NCBI GenBank assembly: GCA_902826155.1
Contig: CADEDU010000005.1
Coordinates: forward strand, 98,550-162,549
Origin: an uncultured beta proteobacterium
GTDB lineage: Bacteria; Pseudomonadota; Gammaproteobacteria; Burkholderiales; SG8-39
Direction of reading: 5' to 3'
DNA length: 64,000 nt
Numbering within the stretch: position 1 is the first letter of the stretch; each line of letters opens with the position of its first letter. The notes under the pieces are model-generated. The model did no database searches. It saw nothing but the letters and a program-made list of their open reading frames with translations, and had not been told where the DNA came from. Position numbers and translations under genes: made by a program. Positions 52,490 through 60,935 of the stretch are shown here, in pieces.

Positions 52490-54745
52490 TCAACCTCGCC
52501 CTGACTGTACCGCCCGCCAAATCTTCTCCGCCGTGAACGGCATGTCCGGCACCTGTGCCCCGAACTGACGGAGCGCATCTGCAACGGCATTGGCAACCGC
52601 CGCCGGCGCCCCGGTCGCGCCAGCCTCCCCAGCGCCCTTTGCGCCTAGTGGGTGGATCGGCGAGGCCGTAGGTGCATCGATCACACGAAACGAGGGCAAA
52701 TCGTCTGCGCGCGGGAGCGCGTAGTCCATCAGACTTCCCGTGAGCAGTTGACCCGAAACTGCGTCGTAGCGGCAATGCTCGAGTAACGCCTGGCCGATGC
52801 CCTGGGTCACTCCGCCGTGCACTTGCGCCGCGACGATGACAGGATCCTGCACGACCCCGAAGTCATCGACGGCGGTGAACGCGATCAGCTCGACGCTGCC
52901 CGTTTCCGGATCGATCTCGATCTCGGCGACGTGACAGCCGTTCGGAAAGGTGCGCACCGCGGGCACGCGTGACTCACTGTCGAAGGGGTGTGGTTGTCCT
53001 GAGTCCGGTGCGACCTCGCGCACGAGCGTGGCCATCGTCACCGCACGATCCGTTCCGATCACCCGAAACGTGCCGGCGTCGAACGCAACATCGGCCTCCG
53101 CGACTTCGAACTTCGCGGCCGCGGAGGCACGCGCCTTGCCGATGGATTCGTCGCATGCCACTTTGATGGCACCACCCGTTGCGGTCAGCGAGCGAGAGGC
53201 GATCGTCGACCCGCCTGCCAAAGTTGTCGCACTTGGCCCTGCATCAGTCGCATCGTGGAGCCCTTGCGAGAGTCGAATGTTCGCTTCGGGCATGCCCAGC
53301 AATCGAGCCGCGATCGCGGGAAACACTGTCTCATGCGCCTGACCGGACGATTGCGTGGCCGCGAGCACTTCGATCGTCCCATCAGCGGCGAAGCGCAGTG
53401 CCGCACCTTCCTCGGGCGGACCACCGGTGGCCTCGATAAACGATGCGAGGCCGATGCCGCGCAGCCGTCCTCGGAATCGGGCTTCCTCGCGCCTTGCTGA
53501 AAATCCGGACCAATCCGCCTCCTGCAAGGCGCGTTCGAGCACGCCGACGAAATTTCCCGAGTCGTACTGCACGCCGTGCGCGGTCGTGTGGGGAAAGGTA
53601 CGAACCATATTGCGTCGGCGTAGTTCGATCCGATCGACGCCGATCCGTGCCGCGGCTTCGTCGACCAGCCGCTCGATTGCGAATGCCATCTCCGGACGTC
53701 CTGCGCCGCGGTAGGGGCCGACCGGTGGAGTGTTGGTCACCATGCACCGGACGATGCCATCGATGGCGCCGACTTCGTACACGCCTGCCATGCTGCGTCC
53801 CGGATTGAACGCGGCGATGAATGCACCGGCCTTGGCGATGTGTGCGCCGAGGTTGGACCGGAACTCGAAGCGCATCGCCTGAAAACGCCCGTCGCGATCG
53901 AGTGCGAGCTCCGCCTTCTGCACCACATCGCGCGCGTGATACTCCGAAAGGAAAGCTTCGGCGCGACTGGACAGCCAAGCGATCGGTCGGTGGAGCCTCC
54001 TCGCCGCGACGAGCAACGTGACGTACTCGGCGTAGACCGGCTCCTTGACGCCGAATGCACCGCCGATGTCGGGCGTTTCGATCCAGACCCGATCGGGCGC
54101 AATGTTCAGCACGTGCGCGAGCTGTGTACGCATCGATTGCGCGCCCTGGTGACTCACCCGCAGGCTGAATCGCCCGGTCGCGGCGTCGAATCGGGCGATC
54201 GCCCCGCGCGGTTCGAGCGGATGGCCGACGATCCGATTCGCGCGTAGCTCCAGTGCGAAGTGATGGTCCGCTCGGTCGAACGCCACCTGCGCGTTTGCCG
54301 GATCGCCATGGCCCATCGCGAAGCACTCTCGCGTGGATGCTGCTGGATCGGTGACCGCCGCAAGATCATCGTATTCGACGGCAATCGCTTCGATCGCATC
54401 TTGAGCCTCGAAGGGAGTCCGGGCGACGACGATTGCGATCGGCTCGCCGACATACGCGACTCGATCGATTGCGAGCGCTGCGCGTGGCGGCGGCGCGAGC
54501 GGTTTCACGATCCGTCCGGGCGGGACGGTCACCAGGAAATCGGCGAGTCCTTCCGCGGCTAGGTCGGTACCGCGAATCACCTCGAATACGCCTGGCAGCG
54601 CCCGTGCCGCGTCCAGATCGACCGAGCGAATCAGAGCGTGCGGCCGATCCGAGCGGAGAAACGCTGCGTGCAGTGTTTCTGCAGTGAGCGCATCGGCGCA
54701 GTAATGACCCGTGCCGGTTAGAAAGCGTTGATCTTCGCGGCGCAT
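52490..54745 (-). CDS. CoxL-type molybdenum hydroxylase large subunit, no partner genes
   Basis: This 751-residue large subunit begins directly at RREDQRFLTGTGHY, so it lacks the short leader usual in relatives. It has PDIGGAFGVKEPVYAEY (GGAFG rather than GGGFG), GPYRGAGRPEMAF and active-site GAKGAGEAGATG with the catalytic Glu. It starts 7 bases after the ABC permease stop, and so is the last gene of a deaminase-ABC importer-hydroxylase set. No electron-transfer subunits are adjacent. Confidence 0.92.
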   Translation of the reverse strand: MRREDQRFLTGTGHYCADALTAETLHAAFLRSDRPHALIRSVDLDAARALPGVFEVIRGTDLAAEGLADFLVTVPPGRIVKPLAPPPRAALAIDRVAYVGEPIAIVVARTPFEAQDAIEAIAVEYDDLAAVTDPAASTRECFAMGHGDPANAQVAFDRADHHFALELRANRIVGHPLEPRGAIARFDAATGRFSLRVSHQGAQSMRTQLAHVLNIAPDRVWIETPDIGGAFGVKEPVYAEYVTLLVAARRLHRPIAWLSSRAEAFLSEYHARDVVQKAELALDRDGRFQAMRFEFRSNLGAHIAKAGAFIAAFNPGRSMAGVYEVGAIDGIVRCMVTNTPPVGPYRGAGRPEMAFAIERLVDEAAARIGVDRIELRRRNMVRTFPHTTAHGVQYDSGNFVGVLERALQEADWSGFSARREEARFRGRLRGIGLASFIEATGGPPEEGAALRFAADGTIEVLAATQSSGQAHETVFPAIAARLLGMPEANIRLSQGLHDATDAGPSATTLAGGSTIASRSLTATGGAIKVACDESIGKARASAAAKFEVAEADVAFDAGTFRVIGTDRAVTMATLVREVAPDSGQPHPFDSESRVPAVRTFPNGCHVAEIEIDPETGSVELIAFTAVDDFGVVQDPVIVAAQVHGGVTQGIGQALLEHCRYDAVSGQLLTGSLMDYALPRADDLPSFRVIDAPTASPIHPLGAKGAGEAGATGAPAAVANAVADALRQFGAQVPDMPFTAEKIWRAVQSGRG

Positions 54746-54752
54746 CGCAGGT

Positions 54753-55592
54753 TCAGGCGTCGCGGCCGGTCTGCTCGGCTTGGACTGCCCATGGGAAGAA
54801 CCAGCGCTCGACCACCACGATGAGCTGAAACAACGCCACGCCCATCACTGCCAGCAGGATCACTGCGCCGAAGGCGAGCGGGACATTGAAGAACGCGGTC
54901 GATTGCGTGATGAGATAGCCCAATCCCTGATTCGCGGTGACGAACTCCGCGACCACCGCGCCGATCACCGATAGCGAGATGGACACCTTCAATCCACTGA
55001 AGATGAATGGCACCGCCGAGGGCAAGCGGATCAGCCATAGGTCCTGCAGAAAGCTGGTACGCATCACCCGTGACAGCTCGACAGTCTCGCGTGGCGTCGA
55101 AATGAGTCCGGTGACCGTGCTGACGAGCAGTGGAAAAAACGCGATGAGGAAGGTGATCGTCGTTCGGGAGAGCTGCCCGGTGCCCAGGATCACGACGAGA
55201 ATCGGCGCGATCGCGATGATCGGCGTCGATTGCGTGATCAGCAGCAGCGGATACACCGCGCGGGCCACCCATGGCGAAGATGCGATGGCCACGGCGATCG
55301 GCAGGGACAACGCAACCGAGGCGACAAAGCCCAACAGCACCGTGAGCAAAGTCGCGCCGATGTTGGGCCAAAGCTTCACGCCCAGCTTGTCGAGCTCGGT
55401 GATCACCTTCGACGGTGCCGGCAGCAGGTAGGGTGGAATCTTGAGTGCCCGTACCAGGGTCTCCCATAGCGCGACCACCAGCACCAAAGTCGCGATCGGA
55501 ATCAGGGCGCCCTGCCAGCTGCGCCAAAGCCGCGCGCTGCTAGAGAGCTGCGGCAGCAGTCGCTCGGGCGGGGTCGTTGCCGTAGATGACAT
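54753..55592 (-). CDS. NitT/TauT-type ABC permease
   Basis: This 279-residue membrane protein with about six helices has LPAPSKVITELDKL near residue 55 and an EAA-like loop LSRVMRTSFLQDLWLIRLPSAVPFIFSGL around 165-195. ATG 55592 overlaps the end of the ATPase gene by 53 bases, and the stop lies 7 bases before the hydroxylase start, so all are translated from one message. It forms the channel for the NMT1/THI5-like importer. Confidence 0.92.
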   Translation of the reverse strand: MSSTATTPPERLLPQLSSSARLWRSWQGALIPIATLVLVVALWETLVRALKIPPYLLPAPSKVITELDKLGVKLWPNIGATLLTVLLGFVASVALSLPIAVAIASSPWVARAVYPLLLITQSTPIIAIAPILVVILGTGQLSRTTITFLIAFFPLLVSTVTGLISTPRETVELSRVMRTSFLQDLWLIRLPSAVPFIFSGLKVSISLSVIGAVVAEFVTANQGLGYLITQSTAFFNVPLAFGAVILLAVMGVALFQLIVVVERWFFPWAVQAEQTGRDA

Positions 55593-56340
55593 GGCGTATG
55601 GATTGCGTGGCGCGCTGGAACTCGGCGTGCGCCATCGATTCGAGATTGCGAGGGCGCGGCAGGGCGATGTGTTCTTCAAGCGCGATACGTCCTGGTCGAG
55701 GCGACATTACGACGACCCGATCGGCGAGCAGCACCGCTTCGGGGATCGAATGCGTGACGAACACGATCGTCTTGCGCCGCTCGCTCCAGATTCGCAGCAA
55801 CTCGAAGCACATCGCCTCGCGCGTCAAGGCGTCCAGCGCGCCGAACGGCTCATCCATCAACAGGATGTCCGGATCTTGAATCAGCGCCCGACAGATTGCG
55901 GCGCGCTGCTGCATCCCGCCGGACAACTCGTGCGGCAGTTTGGACGCGAACTGATCGAGCCCGACGAGTCGCAGCAACCCACGGGCACGCGCGCGATCAT
56001 CGTCGCCGACGCGCTTGCGCCGCACGCGGATCGGCATGAGCACATTCGCCTCGATGCTCTGCCAGTGCAAGAGCGTCGGCTTCTGGAACACCATGCCGAG
56101 TCGGTCGAGATGCTCCTCCACCGCGGTGCCATGCAGCCGGACGCTGCCGCGCGTCGGCGCGACCAAGCCGGCGGCCAGTCGCAGCAGCGTCGATTTGCCG
56201 CAACCCGAGGGGCCGACGATCGCGACGAATTCGCCGTCATCGATCGTCAGCGACAGCTCGCGCAGCGCGAGGACCTCGCTGCCGTCCGCAGATTCGAATG
56301 CCTGCCACAGGTCGCCGAAGGCAACTGCAGGGCTACTCAT
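55540..56340 (-). CDS. NitT/TauT-type ABC ATPase
   Basis: This 266-residue ATPase has Walker A GPSGCGKST, Q-loop MVFQKPTLL, signature LSGGMQQR, Walker B ILLMDEP and H-loop VTHS. It is closest in style to ThiZ/SsuB ATPases. ATG 56340 overlaps the stop of the binding-protein gene (ATGA); a longer frame to 56427 adds an unconserved leader. It powers the importer encoded by its two neighbours. Confidence 0.93.
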   Translation of the reverse strand: MSSPAVAFGDLWQAFESADGSEVLALRELSLTIDDGEFVAIVGPSGCGKSTLLRLAAGLVAPTRGSVRLHGTAVEEHLDRLGMVFQKPTLLHWQSIEANVLMPIRVRRKRVGDDDRARARGLLRLVGLDQFASKLPHELSGGMQQRAAICRALIQDPDILLMDEPFGALDALTREAMCFELLRIWSERRKTIVFVTHSIPEAVLLADRVVVMSPRPGRIALEEHIALPRPRNLESMAHAEFQRATQSIRHVIYGNDPARATAAAAL

Positions 56341-57368
56341 CGACGCGGCAACAAGTCTCGAGTGACAAAGGACTCCGGATCGGTGCTTTTCACGTCTAGT
56401 TGCTGCGCTTCGGCCACCGTTTCCCACGTCCGGCGCAGTTGTGCCGCATCGAACGATCCCGCAGGCAGGCGCTTGCCGATGTCGCTGTCGAAGGTGAGCG
56501 TGTTGGCGATCTCGGCGGCACCGAGCTCGCGAGCCGGGTCAAGCCCGGTCACCAGCTTGGCCATCGACTCCACGGCGCCACGCGGATTAGTGCGCGCGAA
56601 TTCGATCCCGCGCAGCGTCGCGGCGACGAAGTTTCGCGCAACATCGGGGCTCTTGGCGAGCGTGGACTCGGCGGCGATGAGGGCGTTGCCGTAGATCTGC
56701 AGTGTCTCGGCAAACTGCAGCACGCGCACCTCCTTGCCGGCCTCCTTGGCCATCGAAGCGAATCGGGGTTGATTCGCGAGAAACCCGGTGACCGCATTGG
56801 CCTTGCCCGAAATGAGCAGCGGCCCCATCGTCGCCGGCTCGGAATTGATCAGGTTGACCTTGTTGATATCGACGTTGTTGCGCTTGAGCACGAGCGGCAA
56901 AAAGAGCCGCACCGAGCTGCCCGGTGCCCCCGCGAGGCTCTTGCCCTCCAAGTCCTTGAACGTCTTGATGCCTGAATCGGCCAGCACGAACACGGAGTGA
57001 GGCGGTCGCGTGAAGATCGATGCGATTGCCTTTACCGGTGTCTGCGAGCGGACGCGGCCGGTCATCACGGCGGCGATGTCGGCGACACCAAACGGCGCGA
57101 CGCCGGTTGCGATTTTGGTAACGGTGTCCGACGAGCCGAAGCCGCGCTCGATTGTGACGTTCAGGCCGGCCTCTTTGTAGAAGCCCCGATCGAGCGCCGC
57201 ATAGTAGGCCGCGTAGTCACCCGTGGGGACCCAATCGAGCAGCAGCTTCACGTCCTGCGCCGAGGCCGGCGCCGCAAAGAACGATATCGACAGGCCGAGT
57301 GCGGCGATCGCGCGAAACATGCGCTGTGGCCGGGGTACGGCGCTCCACAATCGAGCGGGGGTATTCAA
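56337..57368 (-). CDS. NMT1/THI5-like ABC substrate-binding protein
   Basis: This 343-residue periplasmic protein has the THI5/NMT1 ligand signature LLLDWVPTGDYAAYYAALDRG followed by ERGFGSSDTV and FGVADIAAVMTGR. ThiY-type relatives bind pyrimidine precursors. I choose a TTG start at 57368, which has AGGAG 8 bases upstream; an ATG at 57320 (FRAIAALGLSISFFAAPASAQ) would give a shorter, normal signal peptide and is possible. It lies 84 bases after a zinc deaminase gene on the same strand. Confidence 0.9.
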   Translation of the reverse strand: MNTPARLWSAVPRPQRMFRAIAALGLSISFFAAPASAQDVKLLLDWVPTGDYAAYYAALDRGFYKEAGLNVTIERGFGSSDTVTKIATGVAPFGVADIAAVMTGRVRSQTPVKAIASIFTRPPHSVFVLADSGIKTFKDLEGKSLAGAPGSSVRLFLPLVLKRNNVDINKVNLINSEPATMGPLLISGKANAVTGFLANQPRFASMAKEAGKEVRVLQFAETLQIYGNALIAAESTLAKSPDVARNFVAATLRGIEFARTNPRGAVESMAKLVTGLDPARELGAAEIANTLTFDSDIGKRLPAGSFDAAQLRRTWETVAEAQQLDVKSTDPESFVTRDLLPRR

Positions 57369-57452
57369 GGCAATCACTCCTGGTTGTTGGGATCGAGAGG
57401 ACTGACGGGCGATGACCCTTGCCGTCACGCCGCGACTATACCGTGGGCGATT

Positions 57453-57941
57453 TCAAGCGCGGCCCCAGAAGCCGGCGTGCACCACTGCCGCTTCGTCCTC
57501 CAGCGTCGGCCCGATCACTTCGATCGGGCGCTGCCCGCGCGCGAACACCTCGCGGCAGGGGAGCGCGAGCGTGGGGTTCTCCGGATGGTTGCCCGTCAGG
57601 CGAAGCAGCGTGCGTTCACTGAGCGCGTAGACGACGCGGCCGATGTTGGTCCAATAGATCGCGCCGGCGCACATGCAGCAGGGCTCCGCGCTCGTGTATA
57701 GCGTGCAGCGCGCGAGCTGTTCGGGCGAGAGCAACCTGGCTGCCTGGGCTGCGGCGCGCATCTCGGCGTGCTGAGTCGGATCGCCCTCGGGCGGCATCGA
57801 GTTGTTGCCCGCCTGCGCTATGACATTGCCGTGTTCATCGGCGACGAGCGCCGCGAACGGATGGCGCCCGTCGGCTCGGGATTGCGCGGACAGCTCGATC
57901 GCCCGACGCAGGAGGGCCGACTCGGAGACGGTGAGGGACAT
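57453..57941 (-). CDS. Guanine-deaminase-like zinc deaminase
   Basis: This 162-residue protein of the cytidine/deoxycytidylate deaminase fold has zinc ligands His58 (HAE with proton-shuttling Glu60), Cys88 and Cys91 in EPCCMCAGAIYW. GAIYW after the second Cys is typical of guanine deaminase and related base deaminases, rather than of tRNA adenosine deaminase. It converts an amino-purine or amino-heterocycle to the oxo form. It is the first gene of the minus-strand set that continues with the ABC importer and a molybdenum hydroxylase. Confidence 0.9.
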   Translation of the reverse strand: MSLTVSESALLRRAIELSAQSRADGRHPFAALVADEHGNVIAQAGNNSMPPEGDPTQHAEMRAAAQAARLLSPEQLARCTLYTSAEPCCMCAGAIYWTNIGRVVYALSERTLLRLTGNHPENPTLALPCREVFARGQRPIEVIGPTLEDEAAVVHAGFWGRA

Positions 57942-58134
57942 CGGCGCGCGTGGCCTTGCGGTGTTTGGCGGGTCTTCGCACCATGTGTACGAAGACGTGA
58001 GGGGTGACGAGTGCGACTGCGGTTATCGTAGCCCAGACCGCTGCGCGCGCGATCACCACCCGCGTGCGGCGATAGCTGCTTCGATCATGCTGGCGTACGA
58101 TCGCGCCACCCGTTGCATCCGTTCCATGTGATCC

Positions 58135-59118
58135 ATGACGACGAATCCCCGCTTGAGGATTTACAGCTTCGCCCTCGCAGCAGCCCTGGCTGTGCTCGCA
58201 TCACCGTACGCGCACGCCCAGAAGTACCCCGACCGTCCCGTGCGTCTGATCGTGCCGTTCGCCCCGGGTGGCGGCACCGACATTCTCGGCCGCGTGATCG
58301 CCCCGAAGCTCGCCGAAGGACTGGGGCAGCCGGTGCCGGTGGAGAACCGTGCTGGTGCCGGCAGCAACATCGGTGCTGATGCGGTGGCGAAAGCGCCGGC
58401 CGATGGCTACACGGTGCTGCTGGGCTCGAACACGCAAGCCATCAACGCGAGCCTCTACTCGAAGCTGCCGTTCGACACGATCCGAGACTTCGCGCCGGTG
58501 AGTCTGTTGGCGGTTGCGCCGATGGCGTTCGTTGCGCATCCGAGTGTGCCCGTCAAGACGATCGGCGAGTTGATCGCGCTCGCCAAACGCGATCCGGGCA
58601 AACTCAATTTCGCCTCGCCGGGCACCGGGACGCCGCATCACATCGCGGCCGAACTGTTCATGCGCATGGCCAACGTCACCGTCACGCAGGTGCCGTACAA
58701 GGGCGCGGGGCCGGCGCTCACCGACGTGCTCGGCGGTCAGGCGCAGTTCACCGTGCAGACGCTCGCGGCCGTGCGCCAGCACATCGGTGCGGGCAAGGTC
58801 ACCGCCCTGGGCATGGCCTCGGGCAAGCGCGCGCAGGTGGCGCCGGATATTCCGACCGTGGCCGAGTCCGGCCTGCCCGGCTACGAGGCGGAACTCTGGT
58901 TCGGCATTCTGGCGCCTGCGTCCACGCCGGCGGCCATCATCGATCGCTTGAACGCGGAGATCGTGCGCACGATGGCGGCACCCGAGATCCGCGAGCGGCT
59001 GCAGGCGCAAGGCTTCGAGCTGCGCACGTCCACGCCAGCCGAAATGGTGCAGCTATTGAAATCGGACATCGACAAGTACGCCCGCGTCATCCGCGAAGGC
59101 AACATCAAAGTGGAATGA
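58135..59118 (+). CDS. Bug-family tripartite tricarboxylate receptor
   Basis: This 327-residue protein has a signal peptide ending YAHAQK and Bug motifs VRLIVPFAPGGGTDILG, ENRAGAGSNIG and APADGYTVLLG. It is divergent from the deaminase operon, with 193 bases between. Its stop is followed at once by an 18-base tandem repeat and then the YrdC-domain gene. Ligand is unknown. Confidence 0.93.
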   Translation: MTTNPRLRIYSFALAAALAVLASPYAHAQKYPDRPVRLIVPFAPGGGTDILGRVIAPKLAEGLGQPVPVENRAGAGSNIGADAVAKAPADGYTVLLGSNTQAINASLYSKLPFDTIRDFAPVSLLAVAPMAFVAHPSVPVKTIGELIALAKRDPGKLNFASPGTGTPHHIAAELFMRMANVTVTQVPYKGAGPALTDVLGGQAQFTVQTLAAVRQHIGAGKVTALGMASGKRAQVAPDIPTVAESGLPGYEAELWFGILAPASTPAAIIDRLNAEIVRTMAAPEIRERLQAQGFELRTSTPAEMVQLLKSDIDKYARVIREGNIKVE

Positions 59119-59120
59119 AG

Positions 59121-59156
59121 GAGCGCAATCCAGTGAACGAGCGCAATCCAGTGAAA
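59121..59156. repeat. 18-base tandem duplication just after a stop codon
   Basis: GAGCGCAATCCAGTGAA(C/A) occurs twice in a row, at 59121-59138 and 59139-59156, with one difference at the last base. It lies directly after the Bug receptor stop codon and before the ribosome site of the YrdC gene. Confidence 0.9.
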
Positions 59157-59182
59157 CGAAAATCGCGGCAGGAGGCGTGGTC

Positions 59183-59866
59183 ATGAGCGTGCTCAACCCG
59201 GCAGCCGATGCGCAGCGTGCCTTCGATGCGATGCGCGCCGGCGGCATCGCGATCATGCCGATGGATGTCGGCTATTCGCTGATCGGCGCCACGCCGCCGG
59301 CGCTCAAGAAGATCTTCGCCACCAAGAAGCGCGCGCCCTCGAAGCTGAACGCGATGCTCGGCAACGACGCGATCGCGCGCGATCTCTACCAGCTCGATGC
59401 GCGCGGCTGGGAGGTGTACGAGGCGATCACGCATGACTACGACCTGCCGCTTGGCGCGGTGGCGCCGTATCGAGTCGGCCATCCGTTCTTCAACAATCTC
59501 GACGCGGCCACGATGGATGCGAGCACCAAGGGCGGCACGCTCCTCATGCTCGTGAACGCGGGCAGGTTTCACGCCGCAGTCACCGCGCTCTCGCACCAGC
59601 ATCAAGTTGCGCTGTTCGGCTCGTCGGCCAATCTGAGCATGACGGGCACCAAGTTCGACGGCGCCGCGATCGAAGCGGAGATCCGTGCGATCGCCAATGT
59701 AGTCATCGACTACGGGCTGATGAAGTATCACCCCTGGCGCGCGTCCTCCACCATTCTCAATCTGGCGACGATGGACGTCGTGCGCTTCGGCTCCTGCTAC
59801 GAGAACCTGCAGAACATCCTGGCGCGGCACTTCAAGGTGAACCTGCCGCCGAAGCCGGCGGGTTGA
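59183..59866 (+). CDS. YrdC/Sua5-domain protein
   Basis: This 227-residue protein of the YrdC fold, which in Sua5/TsaC makes threonylcarbamoyl-adenylate for tRNA t6A, has MPMDVGYSLIG, ATKKRAPSKLNAML (the Lys-Arg-x-x-Ser-Lys nucleotide loop) and ALFGSSANLSMTG. Standard members read YGLxxDA and KxRP; this divergent form probably is a YciO-like paralog of uncertain role rather than the essential t6A enzyme. ATG 59183 has GGAGG 7 bases upstream; a GTG at 59177 is less likely. Confidence 0.8.
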   Translation: MSVLNPAADAQRAFDAMRAGGIAIMPMDVGYSLIGATPPALKKIFATKKRAPSKLNAMLGNDAIARDLYQLDARGWEVYEAITHDYDLPLGAVAPYRVGHPFFNNLDAATMDASTKGGTLLMLVNAGRFHAAVTALSHQHQVALFGSSANLSMTGTKFDGAAIEAEIRAIANVVIDYGLMKYHPWRASSTILNLATMDVVRFGSCYENLQNILARHFKVNLPPKPAG

Positions 59867-59869
59867 AGC

Positions 59870-60847
59870 TCACTCGACCTTGATGTTGCCGTCCTTCACC
59901 ACCTTGGCCCAGCGCTTGATCTCCGCGCCGATGAACGCGTTCACCTCGGCGGGTGTGGCCGGTGCCGCCGGTTCGGCACCAAGCTTGGCGTAGCGGTCCT
60001 TCATTTCCGCCTCGCCGCTCGCACGCACGATCTCCTGATTGATCTTGGCGACGATGTCCGCCGGCGTCTTGGCGGGCGCGACGATCAGGAACCACGCGTT
60101 GAACTCATAGCCCGGCACGCCGGCTTCGGCGAGCGTCGGTTGATCGGGCAACTGTGGCGTGCGCTTCGCGGTGGTGACACCGAGTGCGCGCAGCTTGCCT
60201 TGCTTGATGAACCCGCCCGAGGAGATCACCGGATCGAGCATCACGTCGACGCGACCGGCCACCAGATCCTGCACCGCCGGCGCTGCGCCCTTGTACGGCA
60301 CGTGCAACATCTCGACGCCTGCCAGCTGCGCGAGCAGTGCGGCGGCCATGTGACTCGTGGTCGCATTGCCCGATGACGCGTACTTGAGCTGCCCCGGTTT
60401 GGCCTTCGCCAGCGCGATCAACTCGCGCACGTTGTTCGCCGGCACCGACGGATGCACCAACAGCACGTTCGGCACCGAGGCCACCAGCGCTACGCCGGTG
60501 AGATCGGCCTGCGTGTCGAACGGCAGCTTGGCGTACAGACTCGGATTCACCGCGTGGCCGACCGTAACGATCAGCAGCGTGTAGCCATCGGGTGCGGCGC
60601 GCGCAGCCGCCTCGGTAGCGATGATGCCGCCCGCGCCGGGGCGATTCTCGACCACGCTCTGATGCTTCCACGCGTCGCCCAGTCGCTGACCGATCAAGCG
60701 GCCGAAGGTGTCGGCCGCGCCACCCGGCGGAAACGGCACCAGGATGCGGATCGGTCGTGACGGAAAGTCGGCCGCTTGCGCACGAACGACGATCGGGGCA
60801 ACCAGCCCACAACACAACACCAAGAACGACGCGAGAATCCGATGCAT
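59870..60847 (-). CDS. Bug-family tripartite tricarboxylate receptor
   Basis: This 325-residue protein has a signal peptide ending VVRAQA, with RPIRILVPFPPGGAADTFG, ENRPGAGGIIA and APDGYTLLIV as Bug loops. It is the last gene of a minus-strand set after the amidase (88-base gap) and ends 3 bases from the convergent YrdC gene. It may bind the amide or ureide that its operon partners hydrolyse. Confidence 0.93.
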   Translation of the reverse strand: MHRILASFLVLCCGLVAPIVVRAQAADFPSRPIRILVPFPPGGAADTFGRLIGQRLGDAWKHQSVVENRPGAGGIIATEAAARAAPDGYTLLIVTVGHAVNPSLYAKLPFDTQADLTGVALVASVPNVLLVHPSVPANNVRELIALAKAKPGQLKYASSGNATTSHMAAALLAQLAGVEMLHVPYKGAAPAVQDLVAGRVDVMLDPVISSGGFIKQGKLRALGVTTAKRTPQLPDQPTLAEAGVPGYEFNAWFLIVAPAKTPADIVAKINQEIVRASGEAEMKDRYAKLGAEPAAPATPAEVNAFIGAEIKRWAKVVKDGNIKVE

Positions 60848-60935
60848 GCTGTTCCTTCTGATCGTTGCGAGCGAGATGAAAAAATCTGTGGAGATCTGCG
60901 TGATCTGTGGCCTGCTCTGGTAGCGAGCTCCGGCG

